Notes: generated by a model not told the origin, from the letters alone. A stretch of 64,000 bases of DNA from Thermococcus sp. SY098 (GCF_035621495.1 NZ_CP141821.1:1764760-1828759), one strand, 5' to 3'; counted from the stretch's first letter, positions 29,592 to 39,061 are shown. Numbers and translations are program-made.

Positions 29592-31160
29592 ATGAGCATG
29601 GAGGAAAAGGTGAACGAACTGTATGAAAAGAAGAGGAAGATTTTGCAGATGGGTGGTGAGGCCAAGATTCAGAAGCAGCATGAGAAGGGTAAGCTTACGG
29701 CAAGAGAGAGGATTGAGAAACTCCTTGATCCGGGAAGCTTTGTTGAGATCGGTATGTTCGTTAAGCACAGGAACACTGAATTTGGCCTCGACAAAATGGA
29801 ACTGCCGGCGGATGGCGTTATCACTGGATATGGAACAATTGACGGTAGGTTGGTTTTTGTTTACGCCCAAGACTTCACAGTGATGGGCGGTTCATTAGGG
29901 GAAATGCATGCAATGAAGATTAAACGCGTCATGGAACTTGCACTTGAGGCTGGAGCCCCAATAATTGGACTCAACGATTCGGGAGGGGCAAGAATCCAAG
30001 AAGGCGTAGATTCACTTAAAGGCTACGGGGAAATCTTTAAGATGAACACAATTTTAAGCGGTGTTGTTCCACAGATTACAGCTATTATGGGCCCCTGTGC
30101 TGGTGGTGCAGTTTACAGCCCTGCCATAGGCGACTTCATCCTCATGGTTGACAATCCGGCAACATTCATGTTCATCACCGGACCACAAGTTGTTAAGGCA
30201 GTTACTGGAGTTGAAGTCTCACCAACCCAGCTTGGCGGAGCAATGGTTCACGCTCAAAAGAGCGGGCAGGCACACTTAATCGGCAAGAGTGATGAGGAAG
30301 TCCTCATGCTCATCAGAAAGCTGTTAAGCTATTTGCCATCAAACAACATGGAGAAGCCTCCGAGGGTTAAAACAAATGACCCACCGTTTAGAAAGAGCGA
30401 CAGGCTTTACGAAATTGTTCCCGATGATCCGAACAAGGGGTATGATGTTAGGCAGGTGATTTACGAGATTGTCGATAGGGATGCAAATGGAAATCCAGAT
30501 TTCCTTGAGATTCTGCCTTACTATGCACCAAATGCTGTTGTCGGCTTTGGACGTTTTAACGGTCAGACGGTGGGAATTGTGGCTAATAACCCCATACACC
30601 TGGCTGGCGTCCTTGATATCGACAGCTCGGATAAGATTGCGAGATTCGTTAGAACTTGTGATGCGTTTAACATTCCAATTGTAACTTTGGTTGACGTTCC
30701 TGGTTATTTACCTGGAGTCCAGCAGGAGTACGGAGGAATAATTAGGCACGGTGCAAAAGTTCTCTACGCTTATGCAGAAGCTACAGTTCCAATGGTGACT
30801 GTTATTTTAAGAAAAGCTTACGGTGGAGCCTACTTAGCCATGGGGAGCAAACATTTGGGAGCGGATTTCGTTTTCGCATGGCCTACTGCTGAGATTGCCG
30901 TTATGGGTCCCGAGGGTGCTGCGAACATTATCTTCAGGAAGGAGATCGCAAAAGCAGAAAATCCGGAGGAGTTCAAGCAACAAAAAATCAAGGAGTACAG
31001 GGATAAGTTTGCCAACCCATACGTTGCAGCTGGAAGAGGGTACATTGATGATGTTATTGATCCGGCAGAGACAAGAGGAAAGATCATTATGGCTCTTGAG
31101 GCTTTGGAGAGCAAGAGGGTTAAGCTTCCACCGAAAAAGCATGGGAATATTCCACTGTGA
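29592..31160 (+). CDS. mmdA: Methylmalonyl-CoA decarboxylase alpha subunit (carboxyltransferase)
   Basis: A 522-residue carboxyltransferase of the PccB/MmdA family that moves CO2 from (methyl)malonyl-CoA to biotin. KLTARERIEKLLDPGSF at the N-terminus, DSGGARIQEG near 124, PCAGGAVYSPAIGDF near 158 and RKAYGGAYLAM near 397 form the two crotonase-like halves and oxyanion holes. Association with a membrane beta subunit and biotin carrier, and no biotin carboxylase gene here, supports a sodium-pumping decarboxylase rather than acyl-CoA carboxylase. Confidence 0.92.
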   Translation: MSMEEKVNELYEKKRKILQMGGEAKIQKQHEKGKLTARERIEKLLDPGSFVEIGMFVKHRNTEFGLDKMELPADGVITGYGTIDGRLVFVYAQDFTVMGGSLGEMHAMKIKRVMELALEAGAPIIGLNDSGGARIQEGVDSLKGYGEIFKMNTILSGVVPQITAIMGPCAGGAVYSPAIGDFILMVDNPATFMFITGPQVVKAVTGVEVSPTQLGGAMVHAQKSGQAHLIGKSDEEVLMLIRKLLSYLPSNNMEKPPRVKTNDPPFRKSDRLYEIVPDDPNKGYDVRQVIYEIVDRDANGNPDFLEILPYYAPNAVVGFGRFNGQTVGIVANNPIHLAGVLDIDSSDKIARFVRTCDAFNIPIVTLVDVPGYLPGVQQEYGGIIRHGAKVLYAYAEATVPMVTVILRKAYGGAYLAMGSKHLGADFVFAWPTAEIAVMGPEGAANIIFRKEIAKAENPEEFKQQKIKEYRDKFANPYVAAGRGYIDDVIDPAETRGKIIMALEALESKRVKLPPKKHGNIPL

Positions 31161-31170
31161 GGTGTTTTGC

Positions 31171-31554
31171 ATGGTTGTTGCTGTTACCATGCAGGAATTC
31201 CTTGAAGGGCTTTACATAACAATCCTTGGGGTTACAGTAGTTTTCACCGTTTTAACCATTTTAGCCATTGCAATGTATGCGATTGGTTACTTGGAAAAGC
31301 GCTTGGTTGAAAAGGAGAAGGCAAAGGAGGCACCTGTGGTTAGGGAAGAAGCTAAAGTTGAGGAGAAGCCTAAGATTGAACCTAAAAAGCTTGCTGTAAT
31401 AACAGCAGCAATTTTAGCGTATATAGCTGAGAAAAATGCTCAGCTGAGACCTGTTCCGTTTAAAAGGAAGCCTTCTGATGCTTGGCGTTTATATGGAATT
31501 CAAACTCAAATGGAGGAAGTTGAGGATTTCAACTATGAGTTGGGGAAGTGGTGA
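31171..31554 (+). CDS. mmdD: Methylmalonyl-CoA decarboxylase delta subunit (OadG-like)
   Basis: A 127-residue small membrane subunit. One N-terminal membrane helix (near 14-38: ITILGVTVVFTVLTILAIAM) is followed by a Lys/Glu linker and a C-terminal tail (KLAVITAAILAYIAEKNA). The subunit assembles the alpha and beta subunits at the membrane. ATG 31171 follows TGAGGTG, whose TGA is the mmdA stop. The frame is open far upstream inside mmdA, but only this start fits. Confidence 0.85.
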   Translation: MVVAVTMQEFLEGLYITILGVTVVFTVLTILAIAMYAIGYLEKRLVEKEKAKEAPVVREEAKVEEKPKIEPKKLAVITAAILAYIAEKNAQLRPVPFKRKPSDAWRLYGIQTQMEEVEDFNYELGKW

Positions 31555-31556
31555 AG

Positions 31557-32033
31557 ATGAAAGGCAAGGTTAAGGTCATCGTTGATGGTGTCACTTACGA
31601 GGTTGAAGTTGAGGAACTTGGCACAGGCAAATTCAGAGTATCATTTGAAGGAGAGAGCTATGAAGTTGAAGCTAAGGACTTAGGAATTCCGTTGAGTGCA
31701 ATGGAGATGCCAGCTCAAGTGCAAGCTCCTTCAGTATCTGCACCAGCTCCTTCTGCACCTTCGGTAGTTCCTGTTTCAACTCCAGTAGCACCTTCAACTC
31801 CAACGTCAGTGTCGGTGGGTGGTAATGTGGTTTCTGCTCCGATGCCTGGTAAGGTTTTGAGGATTTTGGTGAGTGAGGGTGAGAAAGTTAAGACTGGTCA
31901 GGGTTTGCTTGTGCTTGAGGCAATGAAAATGGAGAACGAAATACCAGCACCAAAAGACGGGATAGTAAAGAAAATCCTCATAAAAGAAGGCGACACCGTA
32001 GACACAAACCAACCACTAATAGAAATAGGGTGA
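31557..32033 (+). CDS. mmdC: Biotin carboxyl carrier protein (decarboxylase gamma subunit)
   Basis: A 158-residue carrier. The N-terminal 50 residues are beta-rich, a Pro/Ala/Ser/Val linker spans about 50-88, and the C-terminal biotinyl domain has EAMKMEN with the biotin Lys near residue 125. The swinging arm carries CO2 from MmdA to MmdB. ATG 31557 lies behind GGTGA, which contains the mmdD stop. The linker DNA is repetitive (CCTTC.GCACC units), as expected for such a spacer. Confidence 0.92.
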   Translation: MKGKVKVIVDGVTYEVEVEELGTGKFRVSFEGESYEVEAKDLGIPLSAMEMPAQVQAPSVSAPAPSAPSVVPVSTPVAPSTPTSVSVGGNVVSAPMPGKVLRILVSEGEKVKTGQGLLVLEAMKMENEIPAPKDGIVKKILIKEGDTVDTNQPLIEIG

Positions 32034-32039
32034 GGGAAC

Positions 32040-33164
32040 ATGGGATTAGAACAGGCAATAATAGACTTTTTTGCACACATGGGGTTGCTTAACCTAACTG
32101 TAGGTAACGTGGTTATGATACTTGTAGGGCTTACGCTTGTTTATCTGGCAGTGGTCAAAGGTATGGAGCCCTTGCTGTTGCTCCCAATAGGTATAAGTGC
32201 CGTGCTCGTGAATCTGCCGTTTACAGGAATAGCTGATCCACCTCATGGACTGTTCTATCTGATCCATCGGTACTTAATCAGCACGGAAGTAGTTCCCCTG
32301 CTGATATTCTTTGGTCTTGGTGCAATGACTGATTTTGGCCCAATGATTGCTGATCCTAAGACGGCACTACTTGGTGCAGCTGCTCAGATTGGTGTCTTCA
32401 TTGCGATGCTCACAGCAGTTGCTTTGGGCTTCACTCTTCAAGAAGCGGCTTCAATTGGCATTATTGGTGGTGCCGATGGCCCTACAACGATTTATTTAAC
32501 GACAAAACTTGCACCACACCTCTTGGGCGCAACGGCTGTGGCAGCTTACAGCTATATGAGTTTAGTCCCCCTGATCCAGCCGCCGGTTATTAAGGCATTG
32601 ACAACTCCGGAGGAGAGAAAAATCAGGATGGAGCAGCTGAGGCCAGTCTCAAAACGTGAAAAGATTCTCTTCCCGATTGCATCGATGTTAATTATCGGTC
32701 TGCTCGTTCCTTCAGCGGCTCCGTTAATTGGCATGCTCATGATAGGGAATCTCTTCAGAGAGAGCGGTGTCGTTGAAAGGCTCAGCAAAGCGGCAAGGGA
32801 AGAGCTTATGAATATCGTCACAATCTTTCTTGGACTTGGAGTCGGTTCAACAATGAGGGCGGAATATTTCTTAACAGCAAAAACCCTAATGATTCTCGCC
32901 CTTGGCGTTATCGCATTTGCAACAGCAACTGCCGGCGGTGTCCTCTTAGGAAAGCTTATGATGAAGCTCAGTGGAGGAAAGATAAACCCGATGATAGGGG
33001 CAGCTGGAGTTTCAGCAGTGCCAATGTCAGCAAGAGTCGTTCAGAAATTAGCAGCTGAGGAGGATCCAGGCAACTTTATACTGATGCATGCAATGGGCCC
33101 AAACGTTGCTGGAGTTATAGGGACTGCTGTCGTTGCTGGAGTCCTGCTTTCAGCGCTTGGATGA
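32040..33164 (+). CDS. mmdB: Sodium-translocating methylmalonyl-CoA decarboxylase beta subunit
   Basis: A 374-residue membrane protein with about nine to eleven hydrophobic segments. [15 protein letters not shown] near 142 holds the conserved Asp of the Na+ channel and carboxybiotin site. It decarboxylates carboxybiotin and uses the energy to export Na+, helping a sodium-based bioenergetic economy. It is the last gene of the A-D-C-B operon, 6 nt behind mmdC. Confidence 0.93.
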   Translation: MGLEQAIIDFFAHMGLLNLTVGNVVMILVGLTLVYLAVVKGMEPLLLLPIGISAVLVNLPFTGIADPPHGLFYLIHRYLISTEVVPLLIFFGLGAMTDFGPMIADPKTALLGAAAQIGVFIAMLTAVALGFTLQEAASIGIIGGADGPTTIYLTTKLAPHLLGATAVAAYSYMSLVPLIQPPVIKALTTPEERKIRMEQLRPVSKREKILFPIASMLIIGLLVPSAAPLIGMLMIGNLFRESGVVERLSKAAREELMNIVTIFLGLGVGSTMRAEYFLTAKTLMILALGVIAFATATAGGVLLGKLMMKLSGGKINPMIGAAGVSAVPMSARVVQKLAAEEDPGNFILMHAMGPNVAGVIGTAVVAGVLLSALG

Positions 33165-33219
33165 CTTTCTCTTTTATTCTAATTTTAAGACAATGTTTGA
33201 AAGCCATCTGGTTTGGTAT

Positions 33220-33250
33220 TTGACGATTTGTCAATGAAAAGTTTAAATAG
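33220..33250 (+). promoter_or_regulatory. Promoter with upstream palindrome before the CBS-hom operon
   Basis: TTGAC-GATTT-GTCAA (33220-33234) is a perfect 5-5-5 inverted repeat of the length typical of Lrp/AsnC-family sites. It ends just before the BRE/TATA AAAGTTTAAATAG (33238-33250). It could serve amino-acid-responsive control of the downstream hom gene. Confidence 0.4.
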
Positions 33251-33284
33251 GAGTACGGCATTTTAGTTAAGACCGGTGGTAAAA

Positions 33285-34133
33285 GTGAAAGTTAAGAGCA
33301 TAATGACGCCAGATCCCGTCGTTATTGAACTGCCTGCAACAAGGAGCTATGCCCTTGAGCTGTTTAAAAAACATAATGTTAGGTCTTTTCCGGTAGTTAG
33401 GAGAGGAAATAAAGAGCTGGTTGGTATTGTGAGCATTAAGAGGGTTCTTGTGAATCCTGATGAGGATCAGTTAGCAATGCTCGTTAAGAGAGATGTTCCT
33501 GTAGTCAAACCGACCGATGACCTTAAGAAAGCTGTTCGTTTGATGCTCGACTATGACTATAGGAGGGTAATTGTTGTTAATGATGATGGCAAAGTTGTTG
33601 GAATCCTAACAGTTGGTGACATTATTAGGAGGTATCTTGCAAAGAATGAGAAGTACAGGAATGTTGAAATTGAGCCCTATTACCAGAGAAATGTCAGTGT
33701 TGTGTGGAAGGGAACCCCATTAAAAGCTGCATTAAAAGCCCTTCTCCTCTGCAATGCAATGGCAATTCCGGTGATTGATGATGATGGAAATTTAGTTGGA
33801 ATAGTTGATGAGACAGATTTACTTAAGGACAGCGAAGTTGTCAGAGTCATGAAGAGTTCTGCTTTGGCGGTCTCGAGTGAAGAGGAGTGGATTCTTGAGA
33901 GCAATCCTACTCTGCTCTTTGAAAAAGCAGAACTTCAGCTTCCCAAGAAGCCAGTTGAAGACATTATGACGAAAAATCCAATAATAGCGACGCCTCACAT
34001 GAGTGTTTACGATGTTGCAAACAAAATGGCTAAATACAAGATTGAACAGCTCCCTGTCATTAGAGGAGAAGGTGACCTTGTAGGATTAATCAGAGATATG
34101 GACTTAATAAAGGTAATTGTGAACAGAAGATGA
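33285..34133 (+). CDS. Protein with four CBS domains
   Basis: A 282-residue protein built of four CBS repeats: VKSIMTPDPVVIELPA at the start, then VPVVKPTDDLKKAVRLM near 68, VSVVWKGTPLKAALKALL near 136 and VEDIMTKNPIIATPHMS near 225. CBS pairs sense adenine nucleotides. There is no effector domain. The start is taken as GTG 33285 behind GGTGGT; GTG 33276 would add three residues. It overlaps hom in ATGA, so it may regulate or stabilise threonine/methionine synthesis. Confidence 0.88.
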   Translation: MKVKSIMTPDPVVIELPATRSYALELFKKHNVRSFPVVRRGNKELVGIVSIKRVLVNPDEDQLAMLVKRDVPVVKPTDDLKKAVRLMLDYDYRRVIVVNDDGKVVGILTVGDIIRRYLAKNEKYRNVEIEPYYQRNVSVVWKGTPLKAALKALLLCNAMAIPVIDDDGNLVGIVDETDLLKDSEVVRVMKSSALAVSSEEEWILESNPTLLFEKAELQLPKKPVEDIMTKNPIIATPHMSVYDVANKMAKYKIEQLPVIRGEGDLVGLIRDMDLIKVIVNRR

Positions 34134-35131
34134 CCGAGGTTTTTCTTTCTTTTATAGGTTTTGGAAATGTAGGGAAAGGAGTTGCGAGAGTTCTAATTGA
34201 AAAAGCGGAGCAGTTTAGAATAAAGTATGGTTTGAAATTTAGAATCGTTAGCATTTCCGATTCTAAGGCAACGATCTGGGATGAGGGTGGAATAGATTTA
34301 AGAGAGGCGTTAATGGTAAAGGAAACTTTTGGAAGCTTGGATAAATGGGGCAACGACTATGAGGTTTATCAGATGTCCCCCATGGAGGTTGTAAAGGAAG
34401 TTGAAAGCGACGTTGTTATTGATGTGACCAACGATGTGAATGCATGGAAATGGCATATGGAAGCTTTCAGACATGGTAGGCATGTTGTAACTTCAAACAA
34501 ACCTCCTTTGGTTTTTCATTTCATGGAACTCACCCAGGAGGCGTATATGAGGAGAGTAAACTATCGCTTTGAAGCAACTGTAATGGCTGGAACTCCAATA
34601 ATAACCCTTTTGCAGGAAAGCCTCTTGGGGGATGAAATTCTGAGCATTCAGGGAGTTTTCAACGGGACAACAACTTTCATTTTGAGCCAGATGGAGAGAG
34701 GACTGAGCTTTGAAGAGGCATTAAAAAAAGCTCAAGAGCTCGGAATAGCTGAGAGAGATCCAAGCACAGATATCAAGGGGATAGACGCTGCTTATAAGGC
34801 CACAATCCTCCACAATGTTGCTTTCTATCCAATAAGCTTTGAAAAGTTAAAGATTAGGGGCATTGCTGGAGTATCAATGAGGGATATAGAGAGAGCTAAA
34901 AAAGAAGGCAAGGTCATAAGGTTGGTTGCTGAAGTTAAAAAAGGGGAAGTCTCTGTTGAGCCAAGCTTTATTTCCAAAGAATCTCCATTGGCTGTCTATG
35001 GAACACAAAATGTTGCGGTAATAGAGACTGATTTATTGGGAAAACTTATAGTTAAAGGTGCAGGTGCAGGGGTTAAAGAGACAGCTTCAGCCGTTGTGAG
35101 TGATATCATTAAAGCCGTGATAAGAGAATAA
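34130..35131 (+). CDS. hom: Homoserine dehydrogenase
   Basis: A 333-residue enzyme that reduces aspartate semialdehyde to homoserine on the way to threonine and methionine. FIGFGNVGKGVA at the N-terminus is the dinucleotide-binding turn, VTSNKPPLV near 124 and QGVFNGTTTFIL near 180 form the active site, and VKGAGAGVKETASAVVSDI closes the protein. There is no aspartokinase or ACT domain. Its ATG overlaps the CBS gene stop. Confidence 0.94.
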   Translation: MTEVFLSFIGFGNVGKGVARVLIEKAEQFRIKYGLKFRIVSISDSKATIWDEGGIDLREALMVKETFGSLDKWGNDYEVYQMSPMEVVKEVESDVVIDVTNDVNAWKWHMEAFRHGRHVVTSNKPPLVFHFMELTQEAYMRRVNYRFEATVMAGTPIITLLQESLLGDEILSIQGVFNGTTTFILSQMERGLSFEEALKKAQELGIAERDPSTDIKGIDAAYKATILHNVAFYPISFEKLKIRGIAGVSMRDIERAKKEGKVIRLVAEVKKGEVSVEPSFISKESPLAVYGTQNVAVIETDLLGKLIVKGAGAGVKETASAVVSDIIKAVIRE

Positions 35132-35175
35132 CCAAATCTTTATATTTCTATAGTTGAGCTTTCTTCGGTGAGACC

Positions 35176-35703
35176 ATGGAGCATGTGATTGCACTCCATC
35201 AGGTATATGGCGAGCTGATATTCAGAGGATTGAAGTCTCACGAAATTAGACGTTCGAGAATTTTTGATGAAGGGGATATTGTCTTCCTTTACATAGCGAG
35301 AGGGAATTTATTCACCCTTAAGAGAACACTTGAGAAACTCGGCTTAACTGAGGAGCAACTGCTAACTAAGAGGGGAACGATTGCAGGTGGTTTTGAGGTG
35401 GGCGAGGTTATAAAGGCTGATTTTGAGACCCTTTGGGAGCTTACAAAAGATACAAGCGGCTTAACTTTTGTTCACGGGGAAGAGAGGGGCAAGCAGTGGC
35501 TTAAGGAATATGTCAAAAATTACGGCTACGCCTTTACCATTGAGAAGCCATTTCTCTTCAAGGAGCCTATAAGCAGAGAAGAGATGAAAGAAAAGTACGG
35601 TGTCTTTGTGGAAGGCATCATTCACCTATCAAGCAAGACGAGACAACCTTGGGTTAAAGCCCTGCTTGAGGACTTAATGAGTAGGGAAACAGTTTTTATT
35701 TAG
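35176..35703 (+). CDS. PUA/ASCH-like small protein (DUF365-like)
   Basis: A 175-residue protein. ALHQVYGELIFRGLKSHEIRRSR near the start and GDIVFLYIARGN near 37 resemble the beta-barrel of ASCH/PUA-like domains that bind RNA or modified bases. Thermococcal proteins of this form are listed as DUF365. No catalytic residue can be named. ATG 35176 follows GGTGAGACC; a TATA-like TTTATATTT lies about 35 bases upstream. Its stop overlaps that of the convergent ZPR1 gene. Confidence 0.6.
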   Translation: MEHVIALHQVYGELIFRGLKSHEIRRSRIFDEGDIVFLYIARGNLFTLKRTLEKLGLTEEQLLTKRGTIAGGFEVGEVIKADFETLWELTKDTSGLTFVHGEERGKQWLKEYVKNYGYAFTIEKPFLFKEPISREEMKEKYGVFVEGIIHLSSKTRQPWVKALLEDLMSRETVFI

Positions 35704-36326
35704 CCTTTTTCTTTCTCAAGTTCTTCTGGCTCAATTACCACATAAGGTCCTGTGCTGAGCTTTTTAATTTCTTCCTTTGTCAAAAGTCTGCTCTTGACTT
35801 TTTCACCTATCAATGCGCTGTTTCCGAAGGGATCCATAATTTTAACTGTTAATGACCTTCTGCCTTCCTTAACATCTTCAATGTACTCCAAGAGCTCATC
35901 GATTTTGTCAACTGCTTCCTTATCGTTTTCCTGTTCTTTAAAGTTCCTTGCCATCAGAAGAGTTTCTTTAACTCTCTCCAAAACACCTTCAACGTTGCTT
36001 ACGAATCCCTGACTCGCTGGTCCGGGTTCAATCTTTATACCGAGTTCTTCCAGTTCAATTGTCCCGCTCTTGCTCCTCACAACCCTTGTAAACAGATCTT
36101 TTTCGTCTTCAACCTTCACTGTGTATAACTTTGGTTCCTTTTCTTCCAGTATCATCACGTCCGCACTTCTGTAGCCGCATTTTTCACAGATGATCGTCGA
36201 CTCCATGACCTTGCCGAAGTAAGGGATATCATGAATATATTGAATGGCTTTGAGGCTGTTTTTGCCCCCACAGATTGGACAGTTCCCAAGTCTGATCTCT
36301 TGAATATTGGCTGTCTTTTCGTTCAT
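35700..36326 (-). CDS. ZPR1-type zinc finger protein
   Basis: A 208-residue protein with one ZPR1 module: a CPICGGK...CEKCGYRSADV zinc ribbon near 16-53, then the partner domain with RVVRSKSGTIELEELGIKIEPGPASQGFVSNVEGVL. Eukaryotic ZPR1 has two such modules and binds eEF1A; archaeal forms have one. ATG 36326 follows GGTGACTCTC. Confidence 0.9.
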   Translation of the reverse strand: MNEKTANIQEIRLGNCPICGGKNSLKAIQYIHDIPYFGKVMESTIICEKCGYRSADVMILEEKEPKLYTVKVEDEKDLFTRVVRSKSGTIELEELGIKIEPGPASQGFVSNVEGVLERVKETLLMARNFKEQENDKEAVDKIDELLEYIEDVKEGRRSLTVKIMDPFGNSALIGEKVKSRLLTKEEIKKLSTGPYVVIEPEELEKEKG

Positions 36327-36392
36327 GAGAGTCACCAGTAGAAGAGTTCCAGGGGGGTTTATAAATTCATTGTTGAGGAAAGGAAAGAAAGG

Positions 36393-36794
36393 TTAGCCCC
36401 TGTATATTTTTATGTCTGGAGGTGTTACAATGAGCTTGATTTCATACTTAGAAACTTTTGCAAGATCTCCACCAAGCCCATGTACCATACCTTTTATCTG
36501 CTCTGCAATCTTCTCCAGTATCTCCTGCTTTGACTCAAGGGGGGTTAAGTCAACTATGACAATATTTCCTTCCTGAATTTCTTCAGAAATCTTTTCAAGA
36601 TCAGTGTAGCTGGTGACAACGATTTTTTTGATGTATCTAATTTCGGGCTTTGCAATTTCCTTTGCAAGCTCATCCTCCTCAAGGGGGATAACATCAATAT
36701 CTGCCCTTACTTTCCCTTCAAGTTCCTTCCTTGAAAATTTTAGGGGCTTTCTTTTTGGCTCTTCTTTCTTAATAATTTTGTCAAACAGTCCCAT
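36393..36794 (-). CDS. sepF: SepF-like cell division protein
   Basis: A 133-residue protein. It begins MGLFDKIIKK, the short amphipathic helix that anchors archaeal SepF to the membrane, followed by a Lys/Glu linker and the SepF core (YIKKIVVTSYTDLEKISEEIQEGNIVIVDLTPL; GMVHGLGGDLAKVS; LIVTPPDIKIYRG). SepF tethers FtsZ to the membrane. ATG 36794 behind GGAGGG is chosen over an ATG five codons upstream because it starts with the anchor. Confidence 0.88.
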   Translation of the reverse strand: MGLFDKIIKKEEPKRKPLKFSRKELEGKVRADIDVIPLEEDELAKEIAKPEIRYIKKIVVTSYTDLEKISEEIQEGNIVIVDLTPLESKQEILEKIAEQIKGMVHGLGGDLAKVSKYEIKLIVTPPDIKIYRG

Positions 36795-36868
36795 TATTTT
36801 TCCCTCCATGAACCTTAGACTGAATTATTTTTGTGCATTGGTGTTTATATTTCTTGTGGAAGGGCGAC

Positions 36869-36983
36869 AAGGGGCTTCGCCCCTTATCTCCCTTTACCCT
36901 CAATCCCCATCTTTCTCTATTGGGGAAACTACGTTTCCCTAACCCTTCCTTTTTTCTTAGCTACCGGGGGAGCATAGCTCCCC
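36869..36983. repeat. Array of three GC-rich 7-3-7 hairpins in a 438-nt gene-free gap
   Basis: Three perfect hairpins with 7-bp stems and 3-nt loops: AAGGGGC-TTC-GCCCCTT (36869-36885), GGGAAAC-TAC-GTTTCCC (36923-36939) and GGGGAGC-ATA-GCTCCCC (36967-36983). Pyrimidine-rich spacers separate them. A weaker CGCTC-GAA-GAGCG lies at 37079-37091. No coding frame is evident between sepF and the ribosomal operon. They could be a structured RNA, a repeat element or a terminator/boundary structure. Confidence 0.6.
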
Positions 36984-37159
36984 TCGCCCCTCATATTTTT
37001 AAAACTAATATTTGTGGAATGTTATGAGCTTAGTTCAAATCCATAAACTGATTTTGATTTGTGTTCCTTATTCTCTTGCGCTCGAAGAGCGATGTTTTAA
37101 GTTGATTTGCTTTGCAAAAATTTTTCATACTTCAAAGACAGAAAAAGGGTGGAAGGGTT

Positions 37160-37176
37160 CGAAAGTCTTTTAAATA
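37160..37176 (+). promoter_or_regulatory. Main promoter of the large ribosomal protein operon
   Basis: CGAAAG (BRE-like, from 37160) leads into TTTAAATA (37169-37176). Transcription would start near 37199, giving a leader of about 34 nt to the SPOUT methyltransferase gene. It is the best promoter seen before the 16-kb gene run. Confidence 0.6.
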
Positions 37177-37232
37177 CTTTCCTTTTACTCCATCACAGCT
37201 TCCCCATGTGTATAAGTGAAGGATGAGCAAAA

Positions 37233-38009
37233 ATGACATTACACATCTTCATTCCAGATTCACTCCTTGAAGAGACAGCCGACCCAAAAATAAGGACATA
37301 CAAAGTTGGGCAGATAGCAAGGGCAGCTGCAATCTTCGGTGTTGAACACATATGGATTTACAAAGCCGGCGGCAAAGATGGAAAGTTCATAAAACTGATC
37401 CTTGACTACGCAGAAACTCCCCAGTACCTCCGTAAGGCATTGTTCCCGATAAGGAAGGAGCTTAAATATGTTGGTGTGATCCCTCCTTTAAGAACTCCCC
37501 ACCATAAGCTCAAGGGAAGACCCAAGCTGGGGGAAATTCGGGAGGGTGTAATCATTAAAAAGGGAAAGCGGCTTTACGCGGACATTGGCCTTGACGAGCT
37601 GGCTCTCGTTGAAGGCTCTGGAGAAGGGCGAATGACGTTCAAAATAGTTTCAGTGAATCCCCTGAGGGTAGTTCCGGCGAAACCTGCTGAATACTGGGGA
37701 TACAGGGTTCATCTCACGAACAAAACACTGGCAAAAACACTTAAAAAGGCAAGACTTGACTTAGCAATCGCGACCTCACGTAAAGGTGAGGATGTAAGGA
37801 AAGTTAAGCTCCCTCCTCTGGAGGGGGAGATCGGATTCGTGTTCGGATCGCCGAGAAAGGGCGTGATGGAGATCCTGAGAGACTTCAATGAGGATTATCC
37901 CTTTGATCTAATCCTCAATACGATTCCAAATCAAAAGACAAAAACGGTTAGAACCGAAGAAGCCGTGTTGGCGACTTTGGCGGTGTTTAATTTCATAAGG
38001 AGGGATTGA
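37233..38009 (+). CDS. SPOUT-class RNA methyltransferase (DUF171 / SPOUT1 family)
   Basis: A 258-residue protein with the deep-knot SPOUT layout: an N-terminal half [25 protein letters not shown], an inserted beta-barrel near 75-150 ([20 protein letters not shown]), and a C-terminal AdoMet-binding knot with [10 protein letters not shown] and [21 protein letters not shown]. It probably methylates rRNA; human SPOUT1 is a homologue. As first gene of the ribosomal operon, 1 nt before L3, it likely acts in ribosome assembly. Confidence 0.88.
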   Translation: MTLHIFIPDSLLEETADPKIRTYKVGQIARAAAIFGVEHIWIYKAGGKDGKFIKLILDYAETPQYLRKALFPIRKELKYVGVIPPLRTPHHKLKGRPKLGEIREGVIIKKGKRLYADIGLDELALVEGSGEGRMTFKIVSVNPLRVVPAKPAEYWGYRVHLTNKTLAKTLKKARLDLAIATSRKGEDVRKVKLPPLEGEIGFVFGSPRKGVMEILRDFNEDYPFDLILNTIPNQKTKTVRTEEAVLATLAVFNFIRRD

Positions 38010-38010
38010 T

Positions 38011-39051
38011 ATGGGTAAGATTAGCAAGCCAAGAAGAGGTTCACTGGCGTATTCCCCAAGAAAAAGGGCTAAGAGCATAGTCCCAAGAATTAGGAAGTGG
38101 CCTCAAGAGGAAGAAGTGAGGTTACTCGGATTCGCTGGATACAAGGCAGGAATGACTCACATACTCATGATAGATGACAGACCAGGGCTTACAAAGGGCA
38201 AAGAGATATTCATGCCGGTTACAATAGTTGAGACTCCACCAATGGTTGTCTTTGGAATCAGAGCGTACAAACAGGGTTATCTTGGTCTTGAAACAGCAAC
38301 AGAGGTCTGGATTCCAAATCTCAATCCAGACTTAAAGAGAAGGATCAAAACACTTCCAAAGAACTACGATGAAGAGGCATTCCAGCAGAAGCTTGGCGAG
38401 CTTGAAGATCTCGTTAAGAGCGGTGAAATTGTTGAAGTTAGGGCATTGGTTCACACTCAGCCAAGGCTCATCAAGCTCAAGAAGAAGCCAGAAGTTATGG
38501 AATACGCCGTTGGTGGAAAGAGCGTAGAAGAGAAGTTTGCCTATCTAAAGGAAAAGCTTGGAAAAGAAATCAGGGCAAAGGAAGTCCTCAAGGAAGGTGA
38601 GCTTTTGGACGTCATAGCCGTCACAAAGGGCAAAGGAACTCAAGGTCCAGTTAAGAGGTGGGGCATTAAGATTCAGTTCCACAAGGCTCAGAGGGCTGGA
38701 AAGGGAAGGCACGTTGGTAACCTCGGCCCATGGCATCCAGCAAGGGTTATGTGGACGGTTCCACAAGCCGGTCAGATGGGCTTCCACCACAGGACAGAGT
38801 TCAACAAAAGGTTGATCGCTATTGGTGAAAACGGATTTCTTGAGCTCAATGGCAACAAGATCGAGATTACACCAAAGGGCGGCTTTCCACACTATGGAAT
38901 CGTTAGGAGTGACTTCCTCATGATTGCAGGTTCAGTGCCAGGTGCGATTAAGAGAATCATCAGAGTCAGACCAGCAATCAGACCACCAGCTAAGAAGCCA
39001 CCTGTTGAGAGGCCACAGATTACATACGTTAGTAGAGAATCAAAGCAGTGA
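38011..39051 (+). CDS. rpl3: 50S ribosomal protein L3 (uL3)
   Basis: A 346-residue L3 of archaeal/eukaryotic length. [10 protein letters not shown]-like basic N-terminus, [12 protein letters not shown] near 42, the [12 protein letters not shown] and [26 protein letters not shown] region near 207-255 that reaches the peptidyl transferase centre. Follows the methyltransferase directly; its TGA is fused with the L4 ribosome-binding site. Confidence 0.97.
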   Translation: MGKISKPRRGSLAYSPRKRAKSIVPRIRKWPQEEEVRLLGFAGYKAGMTHILMIDDRPGLTKGKEIFMPVTIVETPPMVVFGIRAYKQGYLGLETATEVWIPNLNPDLKRRIKTLPKNYDEEAFQQKLGELEDLVKSGEIVEVRALVHTQPRLIKLKKKPEVMEYAVGGKSVEEKFAYLKEKLGKEIRAKEVLKEGELLDVIAVTKGKGTQGPVKRWGIKIQFHKAQRAGKGRHVGNLGPWHPARVMWTVPQAGQMGFHHRTEFNKRLIAIGENGFLELNGNKIEITPKGGFPHYGIVRSDFLMIAGSVPGAIKRIIRVRPAIRPPAKKPPVERPQITYVSRESKQ

Positions 39052-39061
39052 GGTGAGTTAG

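Noticed and set aside
30895-31554. A 219-residue product covering the decarboxylase delta subunit
   Set aside because: The upstream half is mmdA read in another frame; only the part from ATG 31171, behind GAGGTG, makes an OadG-like protein.
31730-31830. Tandem-repeat-like CCT/GCA-rich DNA
   Set aside because: It encodes the Pro/Ala/Ser linker of the biotin carrier and needs no other explanation.
29592-33164. Acetyl/propionyl-CoA carboxylase
   Set aside because: The alpha subunit and biotin carrier would fit, but there is no biotin carboxylase gene, and the delta and membrane beta subunits define a sodium-pumping decarboxylase.
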